A stretch of DNA of 64,000 nt, from the NCBI GenBank assembly GCA_963850205.1, contig CAWKKJ010000022.1, positions 35,466 through 99,465 of the forward strand, written 5' to 3'. Origin of the DNA: JACVRW01 sp963850205. Lineage in GTDB: Bacteria > Actinomycetota > Thermoleophilia > Solirubrobacterales > Thermoleophilaceae. This document shows, piece by piece, positions 18,313 through 28,221 of the stretch; within the stretch, counting starts at the first letter, position 1; every line of letters starts with the position of its first letter. The position numbers and the translations under genes are program-made. The notes beneath the pieces are model-generated. The model made no database searches. It was not told where the DNA came from and was given only the letters and a program-made list of their open reading frames with translations.

Positions 18313-19086
18313 TCAGCGCAGCGAGCGGGCCAGCGCCAGCGCGCGCTCGCGGCCGAAGGCGCCCTCCAGGCGCACCAGCAGGTTGCCCCGCTCCAGCAGC
18401 AGCACGTTGGCGGCCAGGCGCAGCTCGCGCTGGCCGAAGTCGCTGTCCGGCGGGCGGTAGAAGAAGAAGTGCGGCGCACCCTCGATCCAGAGGGCCCGGT
18501 CGCCCTGGACCTCGAGCGGCTCGATGCTGGTGGCCGCGGCGCCGATCTTCCCGGCGTACTCGGGAGCCAGGTCGCCACGGAACTCGCTGACCAGCAGGCC
18601 GAGCCCGGTGGGGGCCGCCTCGGGCAGGCCGGGGCGGGGCCGGTAGGCCAGCGAGAGCTCGCCGCCGGGCACGCCGCGGCGGACGTAGACGGCGTCGGGC
18701 GCCCCCAGGGCCGCCGGCGCGACGGGTGTGAAGGCGAGCTCACGGGCTGCCTCGGAGAGCGCCACCCGGCGCCCCAGCTCGAGCGGGCGCAGATCGGGCG
18801 GGTCCGGCAGGGTGGCCCGGCGCTCGACGGTGGCGCCCTGCAAGCCGAAGAGCTCGAGCACCGCGTCGCGGGCGGAGGGCGAAGCGGCCATTACGGCTCC
18901 GGCGAGGACGAGCAGCGCGATCAGAGCCAGGGCGAAGGCCCGCCGGAAACGTGCCCGCGGGAGGGAGAACGGCTGCCGCGGCGGCTCGGGCGCCAGGCGG
19001 CGCGCGACCGCCCCGGCAAGGTCCGGCGTCGGCGGGTAGTCGAGCTCGCGACCCAGGCCGGTGAGCATGCGCTCGAGCTCAGGCAT
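18313..19086 (-). CDS. Probable anti-sigma factor / membrane protein partner of the ECF sigma
   Basis: A 257-residue protein: cytosolic N-terminus of about 45 residues, one TM helix (FALALIALLVLAGAVMA, residues about 50-66), and an extracytoplasmic C-terminal domain. ATG 19086 lies inside the end of the sigma gene (8-base overlap), the usual coupling of ECF sigma and anti-sigma genes. No HxxxCxxC zinc anti-sigma motif is seen. The assignment therefore rests on topology and context rather than a conserved domain. It would hold the sigma factor at the membrane until an envelope signal is sensed. Confidence 0.7.
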   Translation of the reverse strand: MPELERMLTGLGRELDYPPTPDLAGAVARRLAPEPPRQPFSLPRARFRRAFALALIALLVLAGAVMAASPSARDAVLELFGLQGATVERRATLPDPPDLRPLELGRRVALSEAARELAFTPVAPAALGAPDAVYVRRGVPGGELSLAYRPRPGLPEAAPTGLGLLVSEFRGDLAPEYAGKIGAAATSIEPLEVQGDRALWIEGAPHFFFYRPPDSDFGQRELRLAANVLLLERGNLLVRLEGAFGRERALALARSLR

Positions 19087-19639
19087 GCCTGACCCCCATC
19101 TCGGCCCGTAGCCGCTCGAGCGCCCGCGAGAGCCGCGACTTCACCGTGCCCCGGGCGCAGCCCAGTGCGGCCGCGGTCTCGGCCTCGGAGAGATCGAGGA
19201 AGTAGCGGCAGGCGATCGCTTGCCGGTCGGTCTCGGGCAGGCGCTCCAGCGCCCCGAGCAGCTCCTCGCGCTGCTCAGAGCCGAGGAGCGCCGCCTCGGG
19301 CGACGGGACCGCGTCACCCGGACGGCGCTCCTCCGCGGCCCGTAGCACGAGCCGCTCGCGGCGGCCCGCCGACCGAGCCCGGTTGCGGGCCTCGTTCGCC
19401 ACGATCGTGAGCAGCCAGGGCCGCAGCGGGGCGCCGGGGCGAAAGCGGTCGAGGGCCGCGTGCGCCTTGACGAAGGCGTCCTGGGCCGCCTCCTCCGCGT
19501 CGGCGGCCGACCGGGTGATCACCCAGGCCGTGCGAAACGCGATCGTCTGGTGCCGTCTCACGATCTCCTCATAGGCGCCGGGCTCGCCGCGGCGGGCGCG
19601 CGCGATCAGCTCGTCATCGTCGGGTGGCCGGTCCTCCAC
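19079..19639 (-). CDS. ECF RNA polymerase sigma factor
   Basis: A 186-residue ECF (group IV) sigma factor. Region 2 covers about residues 18-85 (YEEIVRRHQTIAFRTAWVI, DAEEAAQDAFVKAH, LRPWLLTIVANEARNRARS). Region 4 covers about 125-180 (LPETDRQAIACRYFLDLSE, then AETAAALGCARGTVKSRLSRA, the -35-binding helix-turn-helix). It is co-transcribed with the anti-sigma gene. Upstream (19651-19676, minus strand) lie GGAACC and GTTGTA, a possible autoregulatory ECF promoter with a spacer one to two bases shorter than usual. Confidence 0.93.
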   Translation of the reverse strand: MEDRPPDDDELIARARRGEPGAYEEIVRRHQTIAFRTAWVITRSAADAEEAAQDAFVKAHAALDRFRPGAPLRPWLLTIVANEARNRARSAGRRERLVLRAAEERRPGDAVPSPEAALLGSEQREELLGALERLPETDRQAIACRYFLDLSEAETAAALGCARGTVKSRLSRALERLRAEMGVRHA

Positions 19640-19681
19640 CGTGGTGGTTGTACAACGGGGAGGCCCAGCCGGTTCCGCCGC

Positions 19682-20686
19682 TTAAGACGGAAAGCCGACC
19701 GCGCCACGCTCAAGGGAGCGCTGCAGCTCCTCGAGGACGCGCACCACCCGCAGGCCGGACTCACCGTCGGAGCGCGGCTCGCGACCCTCGCGAATGCAGT
19801 CGATGAAGTGGCGGCACTCGAGCCGAAGCGGCTCGTCGTTGGGCACGCTCGGGCTCCAGATGTCGCCTGAGCGGGCGATGTACTCCCCGTAGTTCCGGAA
19901 CTTCTGGTCGAAGCCCTTGTCGTAGACGGTCACCTTGCGCTCGAGATCCATGTCGTCGAAGGTCGCCATCCGCCTGGACCCCACCACGGTGAAGCGCCGC
20001 TCCTTGTGCGGGTCGAGCCAGGACAGGTGAAGATGGGCCGCCACGCCGGAGGGAAAGCGCAAGTAGCAGAACACGACGTCCTCGATCCCGTCCTGCATGT
20101 AGCACTCGCCGAAGGCCTGGCATTCGGTCGGCTCCTCACCCACGAGGCGGAGGACCACCGACACATCGTGTGCCCCGAGGGACCACAGGGCGTTCTCGTC
20201 GGAGCGCAGCTTGCCCAGGTTCAGCCGGTTGCCGTAGATGTAGTGGATCCGGCCGAGGTCACCCGAGTCGACCATGCTTTTCAGGCGATCCACGCCCGGG
20301 TGGTACTCGAGGAGGTGTCCGACCATCAGCGTCCGCCCGTGCTCGCGCGCCGCGGCGACGGCTTCCTCGGCCTCGGTCGTCGATTGGGCCAGCGGCTTCT
20401 CCACGAGCACGTGCTTGCCCGCCTCGAGACAACGCCGCGCCAGGCCGGCGTGGGTGGGGACCGGAGTGGCGATCACCACGGCGTCGAGCCCCGGGTCCGC
20501 GAGCAGTTCTTCGACCGATGCCGCGGCACGGGCCTTGGGAAAGCCGGCCCGAGCCGCCTCCAGCCGATCGGGCGAGCCGTCGCAGATCCAGCTCAGACGC
20601 GCCCCCGGCAGGGCGTCCAGATTACGGGCCAGATTGGGGCCCCAGTAGCCGAGCCCCGCCACGGCCACGCTCACGTCAGCGGTCAT
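19682..20686 (-). CDS. Gfo/Idh/MocA family oxidoreductase
   Basis: A 334-residue NAD(P)-dependent sugar oxidoreductase starting at ATG 20686. The N-terminal Rossmann motif is VAVAGLGYWGPNLARNL, then VVIATPVPTHA and the catalytic-type EKP (HVLVEKPLAQ, near residue 95). The C-terminal substrate-binding domain includes WSLGAHDVSVVLRLV and WLDPHKERRFTVVG. The family oxidises or dehydrates sugars, often UDP-sugars in surface glycan pathways. It is intact and divergent from the first ABC exporter (66-base gap), marking the left edge of the polysaccharide locus. A deletion remnant with the same C-terminal tail lies at 63701-63966. Confidence 0.92.
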   Translation of the reverse strand: MTADVSVAVAGLGYWGPNLARNLDALPGARLSWICDGSPDRLEAARAGFPKARAAASVEELLADPGLDAVVIATPVPTHAGLARRCLEAGKHVLVEKPLAQSTTEAEEAVAAAREHGRTLMVGHLLEYHPGVDRLKSMVDSGDLGRIHYIYGNRLNLGKLRSDENALWSLGAHDVSVVLRLVGEEPTECQAFGECYMQDGIEDVVFCYLRFPSGVAAHLHLSWLDPHKERRFTVVGSRRMATFDDMDLERKVTVYDKGFDQKFRNYGEYIARSGDIWSPSVPNDEPLRLECRHFIDCIREGREPRSDGESGLRVVRVLEELQRSLERGAVGFPS

Positions 20687-20752
20687 GGCCCGCGAGGCTA
20701 ACAGCCGAATAGGGCGGCGGAACCGGGTGTAGCCCCCGATACCGTTCCTCGT

Positions 20753-22001
20753 GTGAGCGCCTCCCAGGGCACAGCTCCCGCCGTGGTCGTGGACCACGTG
20801 ACCAAGCGCTTCGTCGTGCCCCAAGAGCAGCGGAACACGCTCAAGGAGCGCGCGCTGCATCCTCTGCGTCGCACCGCGGTGCACCGTTTCGACGCTCTGG
20901 ACGACGTGAGTTTCACCGTCGATCGCGGTGAATTCTTCGGCATCGTCGGCCGCAACGGCTCCGGCAAGAGCAGCCTGCTCAAGTGTCTGGCCGGCATCTA
21001 CCGGACGGACGAGGGCCGGATCTACGTCGATGGGCGGACGTCGACCTTCATCGAGCTCGGCGTGGGCTTCAATCCCGAGCTGGCTGCTCGTGACAATGTG
21101 ATCCTCAACGGGATCATGCTCGGCCTCAGCCCGCGCGATGCCCGCAGCCGCTTCGAAGACGTCGTGCGGTTTGCCGAGCTCGAGGAGTTCGTCGATCTCA
21201 AGCTCAAGAACTATTCGTCGGGCATGCACGTGCGGCTCGCGTTCTCGGTGATGATCCAGGTCCGGGCCGACATCCTGCTGGTGGACGAGATCCTGGCCGT
21301 CGGCGATGCGGCGTTCCAACAGAAGTGCTTCGACGTCTTCTTCCGCATGCGCGAGGAGGGCAAGACGGTTCTCTTCGTCACACACGACATGGCCGCCGTC
21401 CAGCGCTTCTGCCACAGGGCGATGCTGCTGGAGCGCGGACGCATCGTGGCGCTCGGGGAACCGGACGAGGTCGCGGACCGGTATCTCCAGCTCAACTTCG
21501 AGGGCCTCGGGGAGGAGCGCTCGGACGGCTCCGGCAAGGTCCGCGCGGGCGATGGGGCCGCCCGGGTCACCGACGCCTGGATCGAGGACGAGCACCACGT
21601 GCGCCAGGGAGCCCTCCCCCAGGGACGACCCTGTTCCGTGCACGCAACCATTCGAATAGAGCAGCCGTTCGACGATCCGGAGTTCGCCGTCGCGCTGGTC
21701 AATCCACAGCACCAGAACGTGTTCGTGGCGAACTCGGCCAGCCGCGGTGAGCAGAGCGGCCGGTTCGAACCCGGTCAGAGCGGTCGACTTCGAGGTGTCG
21801 TTCGAGAACGCGCTCGCGCCGGGGCGTTACGCCGTGTCGACGCTCATCTCCCATCCGGGCGGACAGATCGCCGATCGCTGGGAGAGCATCTTCTCGTTCG
21901 TGGTCACCGGCGCCGGAGCCGGCGGCGGCATGGTCGACCTGCCCCACGACATCCGCATCGAGGCGGCGAGCCGCGTGCCCGACGGCGCACCGCGCGTATG
22001 A
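20753..22001 (+). CDS. Polysaccharide ABC exporter ATP-binding protein with C-terminal cargo domain (frameshift near 21770)
   Basis: GTG 20753 starts a protein of about 415 residues. The ATPase half has Walker A GRNGSGKSS (near residue 67), the YSSGMHVRLAF signature and Walker B ILLVDEIL. The C-terminal half (from about residue 255) is the beta-sandwich seen in Wzt/TagH-type exporters that binds the glycan end. Near 21770 one extra base throws the frame; in the other frame the natural sequence VDFEVSFENALAPGRYAVST continues to TGA 22001. Its ATGA overlap with the permease shows translational coupling. It powers export of an undecaprenyl-linked glycan. Confidence 0.9.
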
Positions 22002-22852
22002 GCACCGGTCACGCCGGCCGGATAGGACGGCCGATCAAGGGTCCATCCGCCCTCGGCACCGACCCGGGGCGGCTCCTTCACCTCACCATCGCGCTGGCTG
22101 CGATGGAGTTCAAGCTGCGCTTCTTCGGCTCGGTGCTCGGCTACTTCTGGCAGCTGATGCGTCCACTGATGTTGTTCGGGATCCTCTACGTCGTCTTCAC
22201 GCAGTTCATCCGGCTGGGCGAGGGCATCGACTACTACCCGGCCATTCTGCTCACGGGCATCGTGCTCTACACGTTCTTCGCGGACGCCACCAGCGGGTCT
22301 GTCACCGCCGTGCTCGACCGCGAGAACCTGGTGCGCAAGATCGAGTTCCCGCGACTGGTGGTGCCGCTTTCGGTGATCCTGCTGGCCTACTTCAACCTGA
22401 TCCTGAACCTGCTGGCGGTGCTCGTCTTCGTGCTCATCACCGGTGTGGAGCCCAGGCTCGAATGGCTGGCTCTGCCATTGATGCTGTTTCCCCTCGGCGC
22501 CTTCGCCGGCGGGATCGCGATGCTCCTGTCCGCCCTCTACGTGCGCTTCCGCGACCTCAACCCGATCTGGGAGGTGGTCGTGCAGATCGCCTTCTATGCC
22601 TCGCCGGTCCTGTACGTGATCGAGATCCTCCCGTCGCTGACCCTCCAACGCCTCGTCGTCTGGTTCAACCCGTTGGCCACGATTCTCGTGCAGGCGCGGC
22701 ACTCGCTGATCGACGAAAACGCTCCCAACGCGTGGGATGCCGCGGGCGGGTTCGAGTACCTCCTCATACCCGCCGCGATCGTCGTGGCACTACTCGTGCT
22801 CGGGTTCTGGGTGTTCAACCGCGAGGCGCCGCGGATTGCAGAGGAGCTGTAA
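21998..22852 (+). CDS. Polysaccharide ABC exporter permease
   Basis: A 284-residue ABC-2 type permease (Wzm/TagG-like). The amphipathic start (LLHLTIALAAMEFKLRFFGSV) leads into six hydrophobic spans, including RPLMLFGILYVVFTQFI, IVLYTFFADATSG, VVPLSVILLAYFNLILN and the conserved DLNPIWEVVVQIAFYASPVLY. ATG 21998 overlaps the ATPase stop by four bases. The frame is intact. It pairs with the ATPase just upstream to form one of two complete exporters in the window. Its 3' end overlaps the convergent giant glycosyltransferase gene by about 38 bases. Confidence 0.93.
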   Translation: MSTGHAGRIGRPIKGPSALGTDPGRLLHLTIALAAMEFKLRFFGSVLGYFWQLMRPLMLFGILYVVFTQFIRLGEGIDYYPAILLTGIVLYTFFADATSGSVTAVLDRENLVRKIEFPRLVVPLSVILLAYFNLILNLLAVLVFVLITGVEPRLEWLALPLMLFPLGAFAGGIAMLLSALYVRFRDLNPIWEVVVQIAFYASPVLYVIEILPSLTLQRLVVWFNPLATILVQARHSLIDENAPNAWDAAGGFEYLLIPAAIVVALLVLGFWVFNREAPRIAEEL

Positions 22853-25783
22853 GGCCGGCCACTTCGAAGAAGAAGCGCTCGAGGCGGTCGATGCGCCGCT
22901 CCCAGGCGTACTCGGAGGCCGTTTCGAGCCCGGCGTCGACCAGTCGGGCGCGCAGCTCCGCGTCGCCCAGCAGACGTGCGATCGCCTGGCTCACAGAGTC
23001 GGGATTCGCCTCGGCGATCAAGCAGTTCTCCTCGTCGCGGCAGAAGTCGCGGTTGCCGTGGGCGTCGGTGGAAACGACCGGCGTACCGGCGGCCATCGCC
23101 TCCAACAGCGGCAGGCAGAAGCCCTCGTGGATCGAGGTCTGGACGAAGACCGTGGCCTCGTTGAAGAGCTCGTTCACACGTTCGTCGCTGGGGCGCTCGA
23201 AGTAGCGCGCGCCGTGCTCGGCGCCCAGCTCGGGCTCCACGCCGAACATCCACAGCTCGGGCCGCGGCTCGAGCCGGCTCCAGGCCTCGACGGTGAGCGG
23301 GAGGTTCTTGAGCGGCAGCGAGCGGCCGATGGCCAGCAGCACGTCATCGCCGCTTGGGGCGATTGAGAGGGCGGAAGTTGTCCAAGTCGATGCCGGGCGG
23401 GATCAGCTCGGCCGACAGACCGAGCTCGGCGAGCCGCTCGCGGTTCCAGCCTGAGATCGTCATGTAGCGGAACTCCTCGCGGTAGCTGGCGAGCACGCGG
23501 TTCCGCGCCGCCTCGTCGCCCGCGTAGTACGAGGTCTCGATGTCCTGCACGAAGTAGACCGGGATGCCTCGGGTTACCGATGCGCGCCAGACCCACGGCG
23601 CCGTGGCCCACCAGGTGGCGACCTTGAGCGCGTCCTCGCGCGCCAGCGCCGTGGCCAGCCCCTCGTAGCTACCGAAAGTGCGAACCGGCGCCTCGAGCGA
23701 GAACCAGTCCGGCGGGCCGCCGAGGGAGTAGAGCTCGACCGAGTGGCCGCGCCGCCGCAGGCGGTTGAGGTGCTCGAACACGTCGCGGTGGCCGCCGCCG
23801 ACGCCGGTGTCCTCCGTGACGTAGACGATCCGCAGTCCGCCGTCGGCTGCCATCGCACGTCGCGTCGCGTCGAACCAATCGCCCCACTTAGCCCAGAAAT
23901 GCTCCTGCGAACGTCGTTCCCGTTCGCCGACCTCGATCCCGCGCGTCGGCGATTCGAGGTGGGTCAGGCGCGAGCTCGGCTCGTAGCGAACCTCCCAGCC
24001 GGCCTCCCAGGCACGCAGGCAGTAGTCGACGTCCTCGTATGCCATTGGGTAGTCCTCGTCGAATGGGCCCAGCTCGTCGATCAGCGCGCGGCGCAGGTAC
24101 ATGCAGGCGCCGGTCACGGCGAGGGCGGTGTCCGCGACGTTCGCTGGGCCGTGATCGGGCCGCTTGAAGCGATAGCGGTGGTCGAACCATTCGGGCGCAC
24201 CCAGGTTCCGGTGAGCTCCAGCCGCCTGGATGCGGCCATCGGGGTACACCAACATGGGACCCACGACGCCGGCGTGGTCGCGGTAGGCCGCGTACTGCAG
24301 AGCCTCGAGCCAGCCGCGCTGAGCGATGACATCGTTGTTGAGCACGACCACATCGTGCCCCGCCCCGGCGCGGGCAAGCCCTCGGTTCGACGCTTGCCGC
24401 GTAGCCGCGGTTCTCGGGCGCCAGCTCGAGGTCCACATCCTCGCCGAGCTGCGCGAGGCGTTCCTGGTGGCGTGGCTCGCTGCCGTCGTCGACCACCACG
24501 ATCCGCGTCGCCCCGCGTCGCAGCGTGCGGCGTAGCCGCCCGACGACGTCGATCGTGGTGGCCGGGTCGCCATAGGTCGGAATCACGATCGTCACCCCGC
24601 GGCCCTCACGGCGGTACCAACGCCGTACTTGCCGCCTCCACGCCCAGGCCGACATCCTGGTACGTGCTCGACGCTCCAGGCCGACGAGCCGCAGTGGCGA
24701 GGTCACCAGGCGCATGACGAGCTCCCCGAACCCCTGGTGCTTGGCCGTCAGGTAGGCGCGCCGCGGCAGGTCGTGGAGGAGCGGCCGGCGCTGCCCGCGC
24801 CGCGGCAGCTTGGATCGGCCCTCCATCAAGATCCCGACCGCAGCGGACTGAAGTCGGCCCGGCTCTCGAGGGAGCACAGTCGGCGCAACGTCGGTGGCAC
24901 CCGGTCCGCGCGCGACCCTAGCGCCGCGCCGGCAGCACGCAGCGCGTGGTGGCGCGCCGAGCCCGCGGCCGTCAAGACGAGCCCGGCCCTCTGCTGGCCG
25001 TCCACGCGGGCGAGAGCGAGATCGTCGCGCACGTGCGCGCTGTACACCGAGCGCGGCTGACAGAAGCGGGGGCGGGCCGGGGATCGCGTGGACCTCCAGC
25101 AACCCGCGCCACTCGTCGAACGAGCGCCTGAACTGCTCAACCGGACGGTATTGATGGGAATGGATGACAGCGGCGTCGGGCCGATACACCTTGGCGTAGC
25201 CGGCGGCCAGCATGTCGCGTGCCAACAGGCGGTCCTCCGCGTAGCTCACCGCCCGAAACGGCACTTGCTCCCACGCGGCGCGGGCCACACACCCGTTCGC
25301 ATCCGTGAAGAAGAAGCGCCGTCCGTCGGCGTCCTCGCCGCTACCGCGCTCAGGATCGGTCGGTAGCGATGCGAACCACTCGTCGAGCTCGCGTCGCACC
25401 ATCAAGCTCGCCTCGGGACGGGCCCGATAGGGGCCGAAGACAAGGCCCACGTTCTCGGCCGCGTCAAACCCCTCGAGGAGCTCGGCCAGCCAGCGTTCGT
25501 CGGCAGGCACCGCGTCCTGGGTCAGGAACGCGATGTGCGCGCCGCTCGCGCGCTCGGCCAGCAGATTGCGAGTGGCACCGTGGGAGAACCGCTCCGGGGC
25601 CACCTCGATGAACACCGCGCCATGGTCGCGTACGAGCCGAAGCGAGCCATCGGTGGAGCCCGAGTCGGCCACCAGCAGCTCGAGCGGCCGGTCGAGCTCC
25701 TGCGCGCGCACGGCCGCGAGAACGTCGCCCAAGAGATCGCCACCGTTGCGAACCGGAATCGCCACGGTCACGCCGTCATGCAC
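22815..25783 (-). CDS. Three-domain glycosyltransferase (GT2-GT2-GT4), four frameshifts
   Basis: The reconstructed protein is about 990 residues. Domain 1 (about 1-300) is GT2: VTVAIPVRNGGDLL, VADSGSTDGSL, AFLTQDAVPADERWL. Domain 2 (about 395-640) is a second GT2: TIVIPTYGDPATTID, VVVDDGSEPRH, VVVLNNDVIAQRGWLEAL, YEDVDYCLRAWEAGWEV. Domain 3 (about 648-990) is GT4: RIVYVTEDTGVGGGHRDVF, FNEATVFVQTSIHEGFCLPLLEAMA. Frame breaks are near 25055, 24850, 24395 and 23355; the last is one extra C in AAGCGG(C)GATGAC, separating NRPKR from DDVLLAIGRS. It sits 8 bases inside the methyltransferase stop. It probably adds several sugars in sequence on the glycan acceptor. Confidence 0.85.
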
Positions 25784-26699
25784 TACGCCGCCTCACCAAC
25801 TCGACCAGGCGTCGCGGCGGAGCCGTCATTCGCCACCACACGGAGTCGTAGACCTGGAACAGGGAACGCTCGGCCTGCTTGTAGACCTCCTCGGCTCGCT
25901 TGAACTCGGCGTGCCATTTCTCGGCCGTACGTTCAGCCTCGACCAATCGCCGCGCGAGCTCGTGAGACTCGTCCACAGTCGCGGCAACGGCGGCACCACG
26001 AACGCTTGGCAACTCGCCGTGACCGCATAGAGCCAGCGTGTAGAGCTCGGCCCCGGACGCTACCCCGACGAGCTTGTGGAAGGCGACGTCGTGCTCATGC
26101 TCGCCCGAGTGATCATCGGCGGCGAGCACGCTTAGCACAGCCGAGGTGAGCCAGTTGTGCTGCAACAGAACCTCAACCCTCGGATAGCGCGCCCGCAGCA
26201 GCTCCACGAACTCCTCATGAAAGAACTCGCGCTCGTGGAACTCGTTCTCCACCAGGTACTGGTGCTTGTTGGGGGTGGAGACGATCAGCAATCCGTCCGG
26301 CGCGGTAACCCGCTGCAGCTCCGAGATCGCTCGCTCCGGATCAGGGACATGCTCGATCGTCTCAAAGCTCACGACGAGATCGAAAGCGTTGTCGGAGCAG
26401 GGCAGCTCGCCCACGTCGCCCACGAGGAACTCCGGCCGCGGATGACGCGACCGAGCGTGGGCAATGGTCGCCGCGTCGATGTCGACGCCCACAGCGGTGC
26501 GCGCGTACGCAGCGGCGAGCAGCGCGGTCCCGTAGCCCTCCCCGCACGCGGCATCGAGCACTCTCTGTGATCGGGCGAGCTGGGTCGCGAACTGGTACCG
26601 GACAAGGTGCTCGGCGTGCACCAGTTCGCCGTGCTGCAGTTCGGGCACCAGCCGCTCCCCGGTCGTCTCGAGCGGAGTCGTACGGTCGTCAGAGGTCAT
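25776..26699 (-). CDS. Class I SAM-dependent methyltransferase with C-terminal coiled region
   Basis: A 307-residue protein. The SAM-binding fold covers about residues 30-190: motif I VLDAACGEGYGTALL, acidic loop VGVDIDAATI, LVVSFETIEHVPD, GLLIVSTPNKHQY. Residues about 250-300 (ELARRLVEAERTAEKWHAEF and following) form a charged helix likely to coil. This fusion is common in methyltransferases found beside multi-domain glycosyltransferases. It is the first gene of the minus-strand pair and overlaps the three-domain glycosyltransferase. It probably methylates a sugar of the nascent glycan or its terminus. The frame is intact. Confidence 0.88.
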   Translation of the reverse strand: MTSDDRTTPLETTGERLVPELQHGELVHAEHLVRYQFATQLARSQRVLDAACGEGYGTALLAAAYARTAVGVDIDAATIAHARSRHPRPEFLVGDVGELPCSDNAFDLVVSFETIEHVPDPERAISELQRVTAPDGLLIVSTPNKHQYLVENEFHEREFFHEEFVELLRARYPRVEVLLQHNWLTSAVLSVLAADDHSGEHEHDVAFHKLVGVASGAELYTLALCGHGELPSVRGAAVAATVDESHELARRLVEAERTAEKWHAEFKRAEEVYKQAERSLFQVYDSVWWRMTAPPRRLVELVRRRSA

Positions 26700-26751
26700 C
26701 GTCCAAGATTTCTACCCGCTGGGCAAACTAGCGGCGACGGGGGTCGCTAGG

Positions 26752-28221
26752 GTGCGGAACGTTTTGACCCGGGCAACCCGATCGGTCCGGCCACCGGGCC
26801 CACTCGTCGCGCTACTCAGCGCGACCGCAATTCTCGCCCTCGGGTGGATAGCGGTGGTGCCACCGTTCCAGGCCCCGGACGAGAACGGGCACTATGCCTA
26901 CGTTCAGTTTCTGGCCGAGCGGGGCGAGCTCCCCACGTCGGACGGGCCACCGGCTCTCTCCACCGAGCTCAGTCGCGCCGTGCTGGCCGCTAACTCGTTG
27001 CAGACCCAGCAGCAGCTGGGAACGAAACCCGAGTGGGCCGAGTCGGCCCACGATCGTTACCTCCAACGCACGGCACGCGAAGATGCCTCGGACCGTCGAG
27101 ACGGCGGTCCGACACCCGCCGCTGTCAATCCACCGCTCTACTACCTATGGGAGCTACCCGCGTATTCGATTGCGTCGGGCGGAGATCTGTTCGCTCGTGT
27201 AACGGTCATGCGCCTGTGGACCGTGCCCTTTCTTCTCATCACCGTCGCAGCCACCTGGCTACTTGCTGGTGTCGTCTTCGGCCCGCAACGTGAGCTTCAG
27301 TTTGCTGCGGCCGCGGTCCCGGCGTTGTTTCCGATGGTCGGCTTCATATCGGGCTCAATCAATCCGGACGGACTTCTCTACGCCCTTTGGAGCGTCGCGT
27401 TCCTACTGGGAGCGAGGATCCTGGTGGGCCGGGGTCAGCTGCCGGATCTAATCGGCCTTCTGGTCGTCGTCGGTCTGGCGATCGCAACCAAGGCCGTATC
27501 GTTGGCGCTTGCGCCGGCGGTCCTCCTGGTGTTGGGGGTGCTTCTCTGGCGAAATCGAGCCCGCCGGGCCCTTGTGACGACGGTGGTGGGCTCCTCCGGC
27601 TTGCTGCTCGCGGCGGCGGTCGCTTGGCTTGCGTTCGGCGACGACTCTGGCGCCTCCGCGCTGCCTCAGCTCCGTCAGGCGATCTCGCTCGACGACTTCC
27701 GGCTCAACGCCTTCGGGAGCTACCTGTGGCAGTTCTACTTGCCCAGCTTGCCGTTCCAGAACGACTATCCCCTGCTCGCTGTCTGGCCGCCGCGAGCCTA
27801 CGAATTCTGGATCGAGAAGAGCTGGGGGGCCTTCGGTTGGCTCGAGGTGCGATGGTCGATGGAGGTGTACTGGTTCTTGGCGGCGGCAGGCCTCATCGTG
27901 GCCGTCGGGGCTGGACGCGCCATCTGGCAACGACGTGCTCGCGTCAGCCGAGCCCTCCTGGCGTTCTTCCTGCTGGCAACGGTGAGCCTCCTGATCGGTC
28001 TGCACCTGTCCGAATTCTCAGTGCTGCGCGATACGCAGGTTCTGATCAATCAGGGGAGATACCTGTTCCCATTGATCTCGCTAGCTGGTCTGGCAGCCGC
28101 CGCAGCGCTTACGGCGGTACCGGCGCGAGCTAGACCCGCGACACTCGGGGTTGGAGTCGGGGCGCTGGCGAGTCTCAGCCTGCTCTCCATCGGACTCACG
28201 GCGGCACGCTTCTATGCCTAG
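26752..28221 (+). CDS. DUF2142 family polytopic membrane protein
   Basis: A 489-residue integral membrane protein starting at GTG 26752. After TM1 (LVALLSATAILALGWIAVV) comes the hallmark FQAPDENGHYAYVQFLAERG, then a long extracytoplasmic loop with NPPLYYLWELPAY. Nine to ten further helices follow. DUF2142 proteins resemble GT-C glycosyltransferases, which use lipid-linked sugars outside the membrane. A role in modifying or polymerising the surface glycan fits the location. Codon use is slightly less GC-rich than its neighbours. The 3' end overlaps the next gene by 8 bases. Confidence 0.85.
   Translation: MRNVLTRATRSVRPPGPLVALLSATAILALGWIAVVPPFQAPDENGHYAYVQFLAERGELPTSDGPPALSTELSRAVLAANSLQTQQQLGTKPEWAESAHDRYLQRTAREDASDRRDGGPTPAAVNPPLYYLWELPAYSIASGGDLFARVTVMRLWTVPFLLITVAATWLLAGVVFGPQRELQFAAAAVPALFPMVGFISGSINPDGLLYALWSVAFLLGARILVGRGQLPDLIGLLVVVGLAIATKAVSLALAPAVLLVLGVLLWRNRARRALVTTVVGSSGLLLAAAVAWLAFGDDSGASALPQLRQAISLDDFRLNAFGSYLWQFYLPSLPFQNDYPLLAVWPPRAYEFWIEKSWGAFGWLEVRWSMEVYWFLAAAGLIVAVGAGRAIWQRRARVSRALLAFFLLATVSLLIGLHLSEFSVLRDTQVLINQGRYLFPLISLAGLAAAAALTAVPARARPATLGVGVGALASLSLLSIGLTAARFYA

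Noticed and set aside
20719..20746. GGAACC...CGTT before the first ABC exporter, considered as an ECF promoter
   Set aside because: Spacing is two to three bases longer than usual for ECF promoters, and there is no second feature to support it.
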